A program made the translations under genes and the position numbers. From Comamonas koreensis (lineage in GTDB: Bacteria > Pseudomonadota > Gammaproteobacteria > Burkholderiales > Burkholderiaceae_C), in contig NZ_CP043575.1 of the NCBI RefSeq assembly GCF_014076495.1, positions 4,526,001 through 4,590,000 of the forward strand: a DNA stretch of 64,000 nucleotides, read 5' to 3'. Positions within the stretch are counted from its first letter, which is position 1; every line of letters begins with the position of its first letter. Shown in pieces: positions 8,679 to 17,447 of the stretch. The notes beneath the pieces were generated by a model. That model was not told where the DNA came from. It worked only from the letters and a program-made list of their open reading frames with translations, and searched no databases.

Positions 8679-10223
8679 ATGGATTTGCTTGGAAACCTCT
8701 GGATGGGCCTCAATGTGGTGGCCGATCCCTCGACGCTGTGGTACTGCTTTTTGGGCGTCTTTTTGGGCACCGTCGTCGGCGTGCTGCCCGGCATCGGTGC
8801 GCTCGCTGCCATCTCGCTGCTGTTGCCCTTTACCTACCATATGTCGCCCACGGCGGCCATCATCATGCTGGCCGGCGTCTACTATGGCGCGCAGTATGGC
8901 GGCTCCACCGCCTCCATCTTGCTGAACCTGCCCGGGTCACCGTCCTCGGCGGTGACCTGTCTGGACGGCTACCCGATGGCGCGCAAGGGCAAGGCCGGGG
9001 TGGCGCTCTTTGTCACCACCATTGCCTCGCTGGTCGGCGCGATGTCGGGCCTCATCCTGCTCGTGTTGTTCTCGCCGGCGATCTCCAAGATCGGCCTGCA
9101 GTTTGGCCCCACCGAGTTCTTCTCGATGATGCTGCTGGGCCTCGTCGCCGCCTCGTCGATGAGCGCCGGCTCGGCCACCAAGGGCCTGTGCATGGTGGTG
9201 TTTGGCCTGCTGCTGGGCATGATCGGTACCGATGTGAACTCGGGCGTGGCGCGCTACTCGTTTGACATTCCCGAGCTGATGGATGGCGTCAACCTGGTGG
9301 CGCTGGCGATGGGCCTGTTTGGCGTGGCCGAAGTGATCCGATGCATCAACCTGGCCGATGCCAACCAAAAGCCCGACAAGGTCACCCTGCGCTCGATGGT
9401 GCCTGAGCGCGAGGAGTTCCGCGCCACCGTCAAGCCGATGCTGCGCGGCTCGGCGCTGGGCTCGTTCCTGGGGGCGCTGCCGGGCGTGGGCCCGTCGATT
9501 GCGTCCTTCATGTCGTATGCGATCGAAAAGCGCGTGTCCAAGGACCCGAGCCGCTTTGGCCATGGCGCCATCGAAGGCATCACTGCGCCCGAGTCGGCCA
9601 ACAATGCCGCTGCGCAAACCGCGTTTGTGCCTTCGCTGTCCATCGGTATTCCGGGTGACGCGGTGATGGCCGTGATGCTGGGCGCGCTGATCATCCACGG
9701 TATCCAGCCCGGCCCGATGTTGATGACCGAGCAGCCCGAGCTGTTCTGGGGGCTGATCGTCAGCTTTGCGATCGGCAATATTTTCCTGGTGATCCTGAAC
9801 CTGCCCACCATCGGGCTGTGGGTGGCGCTGCTGCGCATTCCGTTTGCCTGGATGTACCCGGCCATCCTGGTCTTTGTCGCGCTGGGCGTCTACAGCGTCA
9901 ACAACAACCTGTTCGACATCTACATGGTGGCCGTGCTGGGCATCATCGGATATGTGCTGATGGTGCTGCGCTTTGAAGCGGCGCCGCTGCTGCTGGGCTA
10001 TATCCTGGGACCGATGCTCGAAGAAAACCTGCGCCGTGCGATGCTGCTCTCGCGTGGCGATGCCTCGGTGTTCTTCAATCGCCCGATCAGCGCCTCCTTG
10101 CTGGCGCTGACTGGCGCAATCTTGCTGTGGGCCATCTGGTCGGGCGTGCGCAAATCGCGCAAGGAAGCCCGGGCCTTTGCCCAGGCGCAAGACAGCGCTG
10201 TGCCCGCTGCAGCATCGTCTTGA
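8679..10223 (+). CDS. tctA: TctA-family large permease subunit of tripartite tricarboxylate transporter
   Basis: Inner-membrane protein of 514 aa with about 11-12 hydrophobic segments. The TctA signature GVLPGIGALAAISLLLP appears in the first repeat, and the matching second-repeat motif GALPGVGPSIASF lies near residue 266. It forms the transport channel for tricarboxylates or related carboxylates, driven by an ion gradient, with TctB and an unlinked TctC. AAGGA precedes the ATG at good spacing. A Rho-independent terminator follows at 10244-10279. The neighbouring TctD/TctE-like two-component genes are the usual regulators of this transporter. The substrate cannot be read from the sequence. 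Confidence 0.93.
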   Translation: MDLLGNLWMGLNVVADPSTLWYCFLGVFLGTVVGVLPGIGALAAISLLLPFTYHMSPTAAIIMLAGVYYGAQYGGSTASILLNLPGSPSSAVTCLDGYPMARKGKAGVALFVTTIASLVGAMSGLILLVLFSPAISKIGLQFGPTEFFSMMLLGLVAASSMSAGSATKGLCMVVFGLLLGMIGTDVNSGVARYSFDIPELMDGVNLVALAMGLFGVAEVIRCINLADANQKPDKVTLRSMVPEREEFRATVKPMLRGSALGSFLGALPGVGPSIASFMSYAIEKRVSKDPSRFGHGAIEGITAPESANNAAAQTAFVPSLSIGIPGDAVMAVMLGALIIHGIQPGPMLMTEQPELFWGLIVSFAIGNIFLVILNLPTIGLWVALLRIPFAWMYPAILVFVALGVYSVNNNLFDIYMVAVLGIIGYVLMVLRFEAAPLLLGYILGPMLEENLRRAMLLSRGDASVFFNRPISASLLALTGAILLWAIWSGVRKSRKEARAFAQAQDSAVPAAASS

Positions 10224-10243
10224 CCGTTTGCACTCCAGTGTGC

Positions 10244-10279
10244 GCCTGTTCTGGCCATCCGGCCTGAACAGGCTTTTTT
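10244..10279 (+). terminator. Rho-independent terminator after tctA
   Basis: GCCTGTTC at 10244-10251 pairs with GAACAGGC at 10266-10273, followed by six T. It ends the tctBA message before the two-component genes. Confidence 0.8.
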
Positions 10280-10315
10280 CTGGCTGCGGTGCTTTGCTTT
10301 TGCTAGGCTTGGACC

Positions 10316-11017
10316 ATGCGAATTCTTGTGATTGAAGACGACGCGGTGCTGCGCGATGTGGTGGTCAGCAGCCTGCGCGATGCAGGCCACCATGTGGACC
10401 AGGCGGCCGACCTGGGCGCGGCCGAGCACTGGTGGCGGGTGCAGCGCTTTGATGCCATCTTGCTCGACCTGAACCTGCCCTGCAGCGCCGTGCGCGGCAG
10501 TGCGATGGGCAGCGGCCTGGCGCTGCTGCAGCAGGTGCGCAGGCGCGGCGACAACACCCCCGTGCTGGTGCTCACCGCCCGCAACCAGACCCCCGAGCGC
10601 ATTGCCGGCCTGGACAGCGGCGCCGACGACTACCTGGGCAAGCCCTTTGAGCTGGCCGAGGTCGAGGCCCGGCTGCGCGCGCTGGTGCGCCGCGCCATTG
10701 GCACGCAGGATGTATCGACCGTGGGCCAGCTCAGCCTGGAGCGCAACAACCGCCGCTTTCGCGTGGGTGCGCTGCCGCTGGACCTGCCCGCGCGCGAGTT
10801 CGAAGTGCTCTGGGAGCTGATGAGCCCGCCCGGCCGCGCGGTGAGCAAGCGCAGCCTGTCGGACAAGCTCTCGGACTTTGATGAGGCGCTGGGCGACAAC
10901 GCGCTCGAAGCCTTTATCTCGCGCCTGCGCAAGAAGCTGCAGCACAGCGGCGCGGCCATCCGCACCCTGCGCGGCATTGGCTACCTTATCGAGGCCGACA
11001 GCGGCGATGCCCCATGA
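10316..11017 (+). CDS. TctD-like OmpR-family response regulator
   Basis: Two-component response regulator of 233 aa: receiver domain (about 1-120) and winged-helix DNA-binding domain (about 130-230). Receiver residues Asp8/Asp9, the phospho-acceptor Asp51, Thr87 and Lys109 are visible. After Asp51 the usual LNLP loop is followed by an insertion of about eight residues (CSAVRGSAMG) before the next helix, which is unusual. It overlaps the histidine kinase gene by four bases (ATGA), so the two are translationally coupled. Position after tctBA and similarity to TctD suggest it activates tricarboxylate transport genes. Confidence 0.9.
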   Translation: MRILVIEDDAVLRDVVVSSLRDAGHHVDQAADLGAAEHWWRVQRFDAILLDLNLPCSAVRGSAMGSGLALLQQVRRRGDNTPVLVLTARNQTPERIAGLDSGADDYLGKPFELAEVEARLRALVRRAIGTQDVSTVGQLSLERNNRRFRVGALPLDLPAREFEVLWELMSPPGRAVSKRSLSDKLSDFDEALGDNALEAFISRLRKKLQHSGAAIRTLRGIGYLIEADSGDAP

Positions 11018-12444
11018 GCGCCGCGGCCCCCCACCCCGCCGCGCTGCCATCGCTGCGCATGCGCGTGCTGCGCCATGTGCGCTGGCCGCTGGTCTGGACC
11101 TGGCTGCTGGGCACCGTGTTCATGATGGGCCTGGCCAACCATTTCACCCAAAGTGCGTTTGACCGCGCGCTGCTCGACGATGCCTATGCGATTGCCTCGC
11201 ACCTGCGCGCCGATGACGCAGGCGACGTGGCCCTGCAGCTGACCGACAGCGAACTCAAGGCTGCCCTGTTTGACCAAGCCGAGTATGTGTACTACGCGGT
11301 CTACCGCGCCGACGGCAGCCAGCTGGCCGGCGAGCCGCTGCCGCTCTTGCCCTGGGACGAGAGCGAGCCGGTGAGCTACCGCGAGACCCTGTACAACGGC
11401 CAGCTGGTACGGGCCGTGGCGCTGCGCAGCGCCGTGGGCGAGCAGCAGCTCAGCATCGTGATGATGCACACCACGCGGGTGCGCGACAGCCTGATCCAGC
11501 ACCTGTTCCTCTATGCCGCGATCCCGCAGCTGAGCTTGCTGGTGCTGCTGCTGTGGTGGCTGCACCACCGCATTGGCCAGGACATGGCGCCGCTCGCGGC
11601 GCTGCAACGGTCGCTGTCGCGGCGCGATGCCCAGGATCTGGCGCCCATCCCCCCCAGCGCGCCGGCCACCACGCGCGAGATCGAGCAGCTGCGCCAGACC
11701 ACCAATGCGCTGCTCGCCCGCATTGCCGACAACGTCGAGGCCCAACGCGAGTTTGCCGGCAATGTGGCCCATGAGGTGCGCACGCCGCTGGCCGGCATCA
11801 AGGCGCTGGCCGACTATGGGCTGGGCCATGCTGACCCTGCGGTGCAGCAGCAGCAACTGCAGCGCATCTCCGACAGCGTGGCGCGTGCCAGTCACCTGGT
11901 CGATCAGTTATTGCTGCTGGCGCTGAGCGACGAGGCCAGCGCCGTGCAGTTGCTGCCCGTCGCCCCCGCTGACCTGGTGCAGCAGGCGGTGCTGCGCCAC
12001 TGGGATGCCGCCAGCCGCGCCCGGATCGACCTGGGTGCCGAGGGCCTGGACAGGCCCGAGTCCGAACAGCTGCGCATTGCCGCCGATGCCAACCTGCTCG
12101 CAGCCATGCTCGACAACCTGATCCTCAATGCGCTGCGCTATGGCGGCCAGTCGGTCACCGTGGCCTTGCAGGCTGCTGACGATGGCCGCAGCGTCGAGCT
12201 GGCCGTCATTGACGACGGCCCGGGCATGAGCGAGGCGCAATGCCAGGCCGCCATGCAGCGCTGGCAGCAAGGGCCCAGCGGCCAGTCGCTCGGCCAGGGC
12301 GCAGGCCTGGGCCTGGCGATCGTGGCCAAACTGGCCAATTTGCAGCAGGCACGGTTTCAGCTGGCGCCGCGCTCAGAGGGCGCAGGACTGCGCGCCAGTC
12401 TGGTGTTCAGTGCAGTACAAAATCGCGCACCTGGGGAGCTTTAG
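11014..12444 (+). CDS. TctE-like sensor histidine kinase
   Basis: Membrane histidine kinase of 476 aa. Transmembrane segments lie at about 24-42 and 164-184, enclosing a periplasmic 2CSK_N-type sensor domain as in TctE. The HisKA phospho-acceptor is His253 in NVAHEVRTPLAG, and the ATPase domain has N-box, DDGPGMS and GAGLGLAIV motifs. It probably senses an extracellular carboxylate and phosphorylates the coupled regulator at 10316-11017. The 3' end overlaps the convergent bestrophin-like gene by 38 bases, which leaves no room for a terminator between them. Confidence 0.9.
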   Translation: MSAAAPHPAALPSLRMRVLRHVRWPLVWTWLLGTVFMMGLANHFTQSAFDRALLDDAYAIASHLRADDAGDVALQLTDSELKAALFDQAEYVYYAVYRADGSQLAGEPLPLLPWDESEPVSYRETLYNGQLVRAVALRSAVGEQQLSIVMMHTTRVRDSLIQHLFLYAAIPQLSLLVLLLWWLHHRIGQDMAPLAALQRSLSRRDAQDLAPIPPSAPATTREIEQLRQTTNALLARIADNVEAQREFAGNVAHEVRTPLAGIKALADYGLGHADPAVQQQQLQRISDSVARASHLVDQLLLLALSDEASAVQLLPVAPADLVQQAVLRHWDAASRARIDLGAEGLDRPESEQLRIAADANLLAAMLDNLILNALRYGGQSVTVALQAADDGRSVELAVIDDGPGMSEAQCQAAMQRWQQGPSGQSLGQGAGLGLAIVAKLANLQQARFQLAPRSEGAGLRASLVFSAVQNRAPGEL

Positions 12445-13318
12445 CCAACGGCGCCTCGCCCAGCATCTCCAGCACCGAGGACTCAATGCCGTAGACCATC
12501 GCATCGAGCGCCAGGTCATTGGCTTCCATGCCAAAGGGGTGCTCCAGCTCGGCGCCCAGCGCCTCCAGTGCAAAGAAGGTGTAGGCGACAAAGCAGACGA
12601 TCACCGGCGTCATCGTGCCGATGGAGTCCAGCAAGCCAAAGGGCAGCAAAAAGCAGTAGATGTAGATGCTGCGGTGCAGGATCACCGAATAGGTGAACGG
12701 AATAGGCGTGCTGGCAATGCGCTCGCAGCCGCCCAGCGCACTGCCCAGGCGCGCCAGCGCCTGCTCGAACACGGGCACCACGGCCGGCGCAATGCGGCCC
12801 TGCTGGCATTGCTCACCCACCCAGCGCTGCACCAGCAGCATGGCCATCGCGCCCGGAAAGCGCGCTTCGCTGATCTGCTGCACCTCGCCCGGTGGCAGGA
12901 AGAGCGCCAGATCGGCACGCGCATCGCTGGCGCGCAGCTGGTGCTTGAGCGCATAGGCAAAGGCGCACAGGCGCAGCACCAGCACGCGCGCCTGTGCGCG
13001 GTCCTGGGTCAGGCTCAGCGCCTGGGCGGCCAGGTGCCGGCTCTCGACCAGGAGCACCCCCCAGAGCGTGCGCGCCTCCCAAAAGCGCGCATACGAGGTG
13101 CTGTTTCTGAAGCCCAGAAAGATCGCCAGGGTCAGGCCGATCAGCGAGAACGGCACAAAGTTGAGCGGCACCTTCCAGCTCAGAATGGAGCCATGCAGCA
13201 GCGTGGCCACCACCGCGAGGATGGTGATGAGGATCAGCTGCGGCGTGATCGCCGGCAGGATGGAGCCGCGCCACACAAACAGCATGCGCAGCCAATGCAA
13301 GGGAGGACGGACGATCAT
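12407..13318 (-). CDS. Bestrophin-like (UPF0187/YneE family) membrane channel
   Basis: Inner-membrane protein of 303 aa of the bacterial bestrophin family. The N-terminal RPPLHWLRMLFVWRGS region is followed by two hydrophobic segments, the typical GFRNSTSYARFWEARTLWG motif near residue 70, a long helical cytoplasmic part, and more hydrophobic segments near residues 210-250. Family members are pentameric ion channels. It is convergent with, and overlaps, the kinase gene by 38 bases, so the two messages are complementary at their ends. The physiological ion is unknown. Confidence 0.85.
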   Translation of the reverse strand: MIVRPPLHWLRMLFVWRGSILPAITPQLILITILAVVATLLHGSILSWKVPLNFVPFSLIGLTLAIFLGFRNSTSYARFWEARTLWGVLLVESRHLAAQALSLTQDRAQARVLVLRLCAFAYALKHQLRASDARADLALFLPPGEVQQISEARFPGAMAMLLVQRWVGEQCQQGRIAPAVVPVFEQALARLGSALGGCERIASTPIPFTYSVILHRSIYIYCFLLPFGLLDSIGTMTPVIVCFVAYTFFALEALGAELEHPFGMEANDLALDAMVYGIESSVLEMLGEAPLAKAPQVRDFVLH

Positions 13319-13397
13319 GGCCGGTATTGTCCTGCTCGGGGCTTATCCGAGGGGAATGGCTGGCCTCAGCGCCGGGCAGCGGCTGAGGCCGGGCTGC

Positions 13398-15038
13398 TTA
13401 GATTTCTTTCAGCAGTTGGTGCGCAATACGCACGCTCAAGGCGGCCCCCGTCAAGGTCGGGTTCATGCACGATGCCGAGGGCATCACGCTGGTACCGGCG
13501 ATGAACAGGTTGGGATGGTCATGGGTGCGGCAGTCGCGGTCCACGACCGAGTTGCTCGGGTCGTCGCCCATGATGGTGGTGCCCATGATGTGCTGGCGGT
13601 CCTGGTGGTTGGTGTCCATCTTCAGGATGTCGGCTTGCAACAGGCCAGCCATGCGCTGCAGGTCCTTCACCGCAAAGTCGCGGCCGGCGTTCCAGTAGTC
13701 GTTGACGCTGTAGTAGATCTCGGGCACGGGGATGCCGATCGCGTCCATCTTGGTCTTGCTGGGGACCACGCGGTTTTGCGGCAGCGCCTCGGTCTCGAAG
13801 TCCACTGCCACGTTGAGCGAGCGGGCCGACTGGCGGCGAATTTCCTCGTCCAGCTTGCTGCCCAGCACGCCCTTGGCGATCAGGCTGGAGGTAATCTGCG
13901 AGGTCGTCACCGTATTGCGGAACTTGGTCTTGTAGCTCGGGATGTCCTTGCGGAAGGCGCCATCGCGGTAGTTCAGGTAGACCAGCAGCTCGGTCGGGCC
14001 CTGGCCCGGCCACACGTCCTCGTTCATCATGATGTTCATGCTGATGCCGGTGTGGCCCATCAGGTTGCGGCCCACCTGGTCGGACGAATTGGCAATGCCG
14101 TTCGGGTATTTCTCCGAGGTCGACATCAACAGTAGCTTGGGGCTTTCGATGCCATAGGCGGCCAGCACAAAGTGGCGTGCGGTGAGGCGCTGCGATGTGC
14201 CATCGGGCTTCTTGTAGTGCACGGCCGTGATCTTGCCGTCGTCACCCGCCTCGATCTTGTAGACCACGGCGTTGTCGAGCAGCTTGGCGCCAGCGCGCTC
14301 GGCCACATCGATGTGCATGGAGCCGTCGTACTTGGCGCCGATCGGGCAGACCGGGTTGCAGTTGTTGTTGCCGGCGCAGACCGGGCGGTTGCCGTAGGGG
14401 CGGCTGGCGCGGCCATGGGGCTCCAGCACTGGGTGGTAGCCACCGGGCTTGAGCATCTCGTCCATGCGTTGCATGAAGTAGGGCACGTTGAAGCCCTTCA
14501 TCGGGAAGGGCTTGGAGCGCGGCGGATGCGCCTCGCCGCCGTGGCCGCTCTCGTCCTGGCCATCGTAGCCAGTCACGCCCAGTTCGGCCTCGGCCTCGCA
14601 GTAGTAGGGTTCGAGCTCGTCGTAGCCAATCGGCCAGTCGCGGCCACGCCCATACAGCGTCTGCAGCTTGAAGTCATTGGGGATCATGCGCCACAGCGCC
14701 GAGCCAAAGTGCCAGGTGGTGCCGCCCACCACGCGCAGGTACTTGGTGGGGTATTTCACCGGGCCGGTCTGCTGCAGGTAGTCGCCATAGGTGGAGGGGA
14801 TATGCGGCGGATTGGGGAACGGCGAGCCCGCACCCTGCAGCTTCATATTGGCCAGCGAGAGCTTGATCGGCGCATTGCGGAAGGTCTCGACGATGTCGGC
14901 TCGGCGCACGCGCGGTCCCGCTTCCAGAATGATGACGGACTTGCCGGCCTGCGCCAGCTTGGCACCGATGATGCCGCCCATGACCCCGGAGCCGATAACG
15001 ATCAGGTCGGCGTCGTATTGCGTTTGCTTGCTGCTCAT
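13398..15038 (-). CDS. GMC-family flavoprotein dehydrogenase, large subunit
   Basis: FAD-dependent sugar/alcohol dehydrogenase catalytic subunit of 546 aa. The Rossmann motif VIGSGVMGGIIGAKLAQAG is at the N-terminus. The C-terminal GMC region has the catalytic His in HIMGTTIMGD and Asn in NPTLTGAALS. A cysteine cluster in CAGNNNCNPVCPIGA (C-x5-C-x3-C) matches the 3Fe-4S site of FAD-dependent glucose and gluconate dehydrogenases. It has no signal peptide of its own and is probably co-exported with the Tat-signal small subunit, whose gene overlaps it by four bases. Electrons would go to the triheme cytochrome encoded upstream. The sugar or polyol substrate is unknown. Confidence 0.9.
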   Translation of the reverse strand: MSSKQTQYDADLIVIGSGVMGGIIGAKLAQAGKSVIILEAGPRVRRADIVETFRNAPIKLSLANMKLQGAGSPFPNPPHIPSTYGDYLQQTGPVKYPTKYLRVVGGTTWHFGSALWRMIPNDFKLQTLYGRGRDWPIGYDELEPYYCEAEAELGVTGYDGQDESGHGGEAHPPRSKPFPMKGFNVPYFMQRMDEMLKPGGYHPVLEPHGRASRPYGNRPVCAGNNNCNPVCPIGAKYDGSMHIDVAERAGAKLLDNAVVYKIEAGDDGKITAVHYKKPDGTSQRLTARHFVLAAYGIESPKLLLMSTSEKYPNGIANSSDQVGRNLMGHTGISMNIMMNEDVWPGQGPTELLVYLNYRDGAFRKDIPSYKTKFRNTVTTSQITSSLIAKGVLGSKLDEEIRRQSARSLNVAVDFETEALPQNRVVPSKTKMDAIGIPVPEIYYSVNDYWNAGRDFAVKDLQRMAGLLQADILKMDTNHQDRQHIMGTTIMGDDPSNSVVDRDCRTHDHPNLFIAGTSVMPSASCMNPTLTGAALSVRIAHQLLKEI

Positions 15039-15628
15039 GCTTGTGGGCTCTTTTTGTTGGGGCTGGCAGGCACGACGGGCTTTTCGCCCCAGGAATCGGG
15101 GCCACTGCCGTAGGTAGGAATATCGAGGATGCCGGCCGTGGGGCGGTACATCAGCGCATTGGCATAGCTGATCAGCACGGCGTCTGCGTCTTCGCCGACA
15201 ACGCCCAGGTACCAGGCCGAGACGATCTGGGTGGCGGTGGCGCGCAGCGCCGGGTCCAGATCGGGCGCAGCGAGCAGGTCGTCGACATGGCTGATCTTCT
15301 GGCTGGCCACATGCTGGTGCAGCGCCTGCGCTGCGGCGGCAAAGGCCGCATCGCTCTTGGTCAGTGCCGCCAGGTAGCGCGTGGCCAGGGCTGCCGACAG
15401 CGGGCTGCCGCCGGTGACGAACTCCGACAGGCGCAGGAAATCATCGGCTGCCTCGCTGGCGGCAAAGGCATTGCTGGAGCCCAGCACGGCAAAGCCGCCG
15501 GCGGCAAGCGCCACACCGGTGGCAGCCGCAGCGCCCAGCAGGCGGCGGCGCGAGATGCCCGCAGGCATCGCAGGCACCAGGGGCTTGGCGCAGAGCACGG
15601 CGGATGAGGGGAAAGAGGACGAGGTCAT
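15035..15628 (-). CDS. Tat-exported small (gamma) subunit of membrane-bound sugar dehydrogenase
   Basis: Small subunit of 197 aa. The N-terminus carries a twin-arginine signal (SRRRLLGAAAATGVALAAGG, near residues 26-45) followed by an alanine-rich cleavage region. The mature part matches the FAD-dependent gluconate/sorbitol dehydrogenase small-subunit family, which carries the folded flavoprotein across the membrane. It lies five bases after the cytochrome gene and overlaps the flavoprotein start by four bases (ATGA), so the three genes form one tightly coupled operon. GGAG lies about 11 bases before the ATG. Confidence 0.85.
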   Translation of the reverse strand: MTSSSFPSSAVLCAKPLVPAMPAGISRRRLLGAAAATGVALAAGGFAVLGSSNAFAASEAADDFLRLSEFVTGGSPLSAALATRYLAALTKSDAAFAAAAQALHQHVASQKISHVDDLLAAPDLDPALRATATQIVSAWYLGVVGEDADAVLISYANALMYRPTAGILDIPTYGSGPDSWGEKPVVPASPNKKSPQA

Positions 15629-15633
15629 GCGGG

Positions 15634-17130
15634 TCAGACTCCAGACGAGGCAGCGGCCTTGCGGCGCTGACGGATCACGATGAAGGCCAGCACCAACACC
15701 AGCAGCAGCACAGCGGCCGGCACGATGAGGGCGGGCAGCTGGGCGATCAGCGGCGGCTTGCCTCCGGCGCGTGCGGCAGCCACATCGGCGGCCTGCACCT
15801 TGACGGACGGGTTGCCGTACTGCGTGAGCACATAGTTGCTGACATCGGCGATCTCCTGGTCGCTGAGCCGGTCGGTGAAGGATGCGGCATCGCCAAACGC
15901 AGGCATGAAATGGGCACGCCCCTGCACCGTGCGGTCCACGCCGTGCAGGATGGTGGCGATGAGGTTGTCGGCGCGGTCGGCACCGGTCACGCTGTTGTGG
16001 AACAGCGAAGGGTATTCGCCATTGGCCGTGCCGCTGGCATTGGCCTGGTGGCAGTGGGCGCAGCTGCCGCTGAACACCTTCCAGCCGGCATCGGCGCCGT
16101 CGACCAGCCCGCGCTGCGTGTCTTCGGACTGCAGGCTGGCCTGGCCATAGCGGTAGCGCGGCTGGGTCTCTCCGCCTGCCACCGCCTTGGTTTGCTTGAG
16201 GTAGGACGCCATAGCCTGAATATCGCTGTCAGGCAGGTGCTGCAGGCTGTGCTCGATGGCTTCGGCCATCGGGCCGGCGGCCTGGGCCTTGCCGGGCATG
16301 CGGCCGGTCTTGAGGTACTGCACCAGCTCGGCCTCGGTCCAGCCGCCGATGCCATTGACCGCGTCCGACGTGATATTGGGCGCGTACCAGGCGCCCAGCG
16401 AGCCGCCCCCCAGGTAGCGGCTGCTGTCTTCGGCCATCAGCGCATTGCGCGGTGTGTGGCAGGTGCTGCAGTGGGCCAGCGCATCGACCAGGTAGGCGCC
16501 ATGGTTCCACTCCGGCGGCTTGCTGGCATCGGGTTTGAAGCGCTGGTCCTTCAGGTAGAGCGCATTCCACACGGCCATCGACAGGCGGATGTTGAAGGGG
16601 AAAGGCAGGGCCGTTTGCGGCGCGGCCTGGTCCACCGGCTCGACGCCATGCATGAAGTAGGCGTAGAGCGCCTCGGTGTCTTCATCGCTGATCTGGGCAT
16701 AAGCCGTGTACGGCATGGCTGGGTACAGATGGGCCCCGTCCTTGCGCAGCCCTTGGCGCAGCGCGCGGCTGAAGTCTTCGAGGCTGTAGCTGCCAATGCC
16801 GGCCGTCTTGGACGGGGTGATATTGGTGGCATAGATGCTGCCCAGCGGTGAGGCGATGGGGTAGCCACCGGCAAAACTGGCGCCACCCTTGGGCGCCGTG
16901 TGGCAGGCCGCGCAATCCGCAGCTACCGCCAGCTTGCGGCCCTTTTCCACCAGCAGCGCATCGCTAGAGGCCGTGGCCGCTACAGGCGCCGTGGCGGCCG
17001 ACGCGGCTGCCGGCTGCGCAGCCGCTGCCGTCTGGGCCTGAGCCGCATGCATCCCCGCCCACACAGAAAACACCAAGCCGAAGGCAGTCCTGGACCAGGA
17101 GACGCCCGACTTTGACTTGCAAAACCGCAT
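15634..17130 (-). CDS. Triheme cytochrome c subunit of the GMC dehydrogenase complex
   Basis: Cytochrome c of 498 aa with an N-terminal signal peptide (about 1-32) and an Ala/Pro-rich linker. Three heme sites are visible: CAACH at 73-77, CSTCH at 221-225 and CAHCH at 357-361. A C-terminal hydrophobic anchor lies at about 464-485, followed by positive residues. It accepts electrons from the flavoprotein and passes them to quinone or the oxidase in the inner membrane. It is the first gene of the operon; the upstream 300 bases contain repeated TTGTCGTA/ATACGAC half-sites that may bind a GntR-type regulator. Confidence 0.92.
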   Translation of the reverse strand: MRFCKSKSGVSWSRTAFGLVFSVWAGMHAAQAQTAAAAQPAAASAATAPVAATASSDALLVEKGRKLAVAADCAACHTAPKGGASFAGGYPIASPLGSIYATNITPSKTAGIGSYSLEDFSRALRQGLRKDGAHLYPAMPYTAYAQISDEDTEALYAYFMHGVEPVDQAAPQTALPFPFNIRLSMAVWNALYLKDQRFKPDASKPPEWNHGAYLVDALAHCSTCHTPRNALMAEDSSRYLGGGSLGAWYAPNITSDAVNGIGGWTEAELVQYLKTGRMPGKAQAAGPMAEAIEHSLQHLPDSDIQAMASYLKQTKAVAGGETQPRYRYGQASLQSEDTQRGLVDGADAGWKVFSGSCAHCHQANASGTANGEYPSLFHNSVTGADRADNLIATILHGVDRTVQGRAHFMPAFGDAASFTDRLSDQEIADVSNYVLTQYGNPSVKVQAADVAAARAGGKPPLIAQLPALIVPAAVLLLVLVLAFIVIRQRRKAAASSGV

Positions 17131-17142
17131 CGTGAGAGACCT

Positions 17143-17230
17143 TTGTTGTCATACGACTCCCGCGCATGCCCGCCATGCTCGCTAGAGTCTTTTGTCGTAT
17201 CTGCGGCAAATTTTCGACAACTTGTACGAC
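17143..17230. promoter_or_regulatory. Cluster of TTGTCGTA / ATACGAC half-sites upstream of the dehydrogenase operon
   Basis: The gene-free stretch 17131-17431 contains TTGTTGTCATACGAC at 17143-17157, TTGTCGTAT at 17192-17200 and CGACAACTTGTACGAC at 17215-17230. These share an inverted core (ATACGAC/GTCGTAT). Such half-sites resemble operators of FCD-type GntR regulators of sugar-acid genes. No regulator gene is adjacent. The rest of this stretch up to the rarA terminator shows nothing recognisable. Confidence 0.4.
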
Positions 17231-17418
17231 CTCTGCCGAGGTCCTCGGGTGTACCCCGGTGTTTTACTCACACTTCATCCAGCGCAATATGCGTTGCGCG
17301 AAGATGTGGTATCGGTTTCATGCGCAACTATCAGAGCGTGCTACGACAGGAGGCAAGGCCTTGGCAGCGGGTGCCCTACCACGCCGCTCAAACCGCCAGC
17401 AAGCCAATGAATGCGCTG

Positions 17419-17447
17419 GAAAAACCGGGCCTCAGTCCTGCCCGGCT
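17419..17447 (-). terminator. Rho-independent terminator of rarA
   Basis: On the minus strand GCCGGGC (17440-17446) pairs with GCCCGGT (17424-17430), followed by a T-run at 17420-17424. The 5' arm overlaps the last codons of rarA. Confidence 0.7.
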
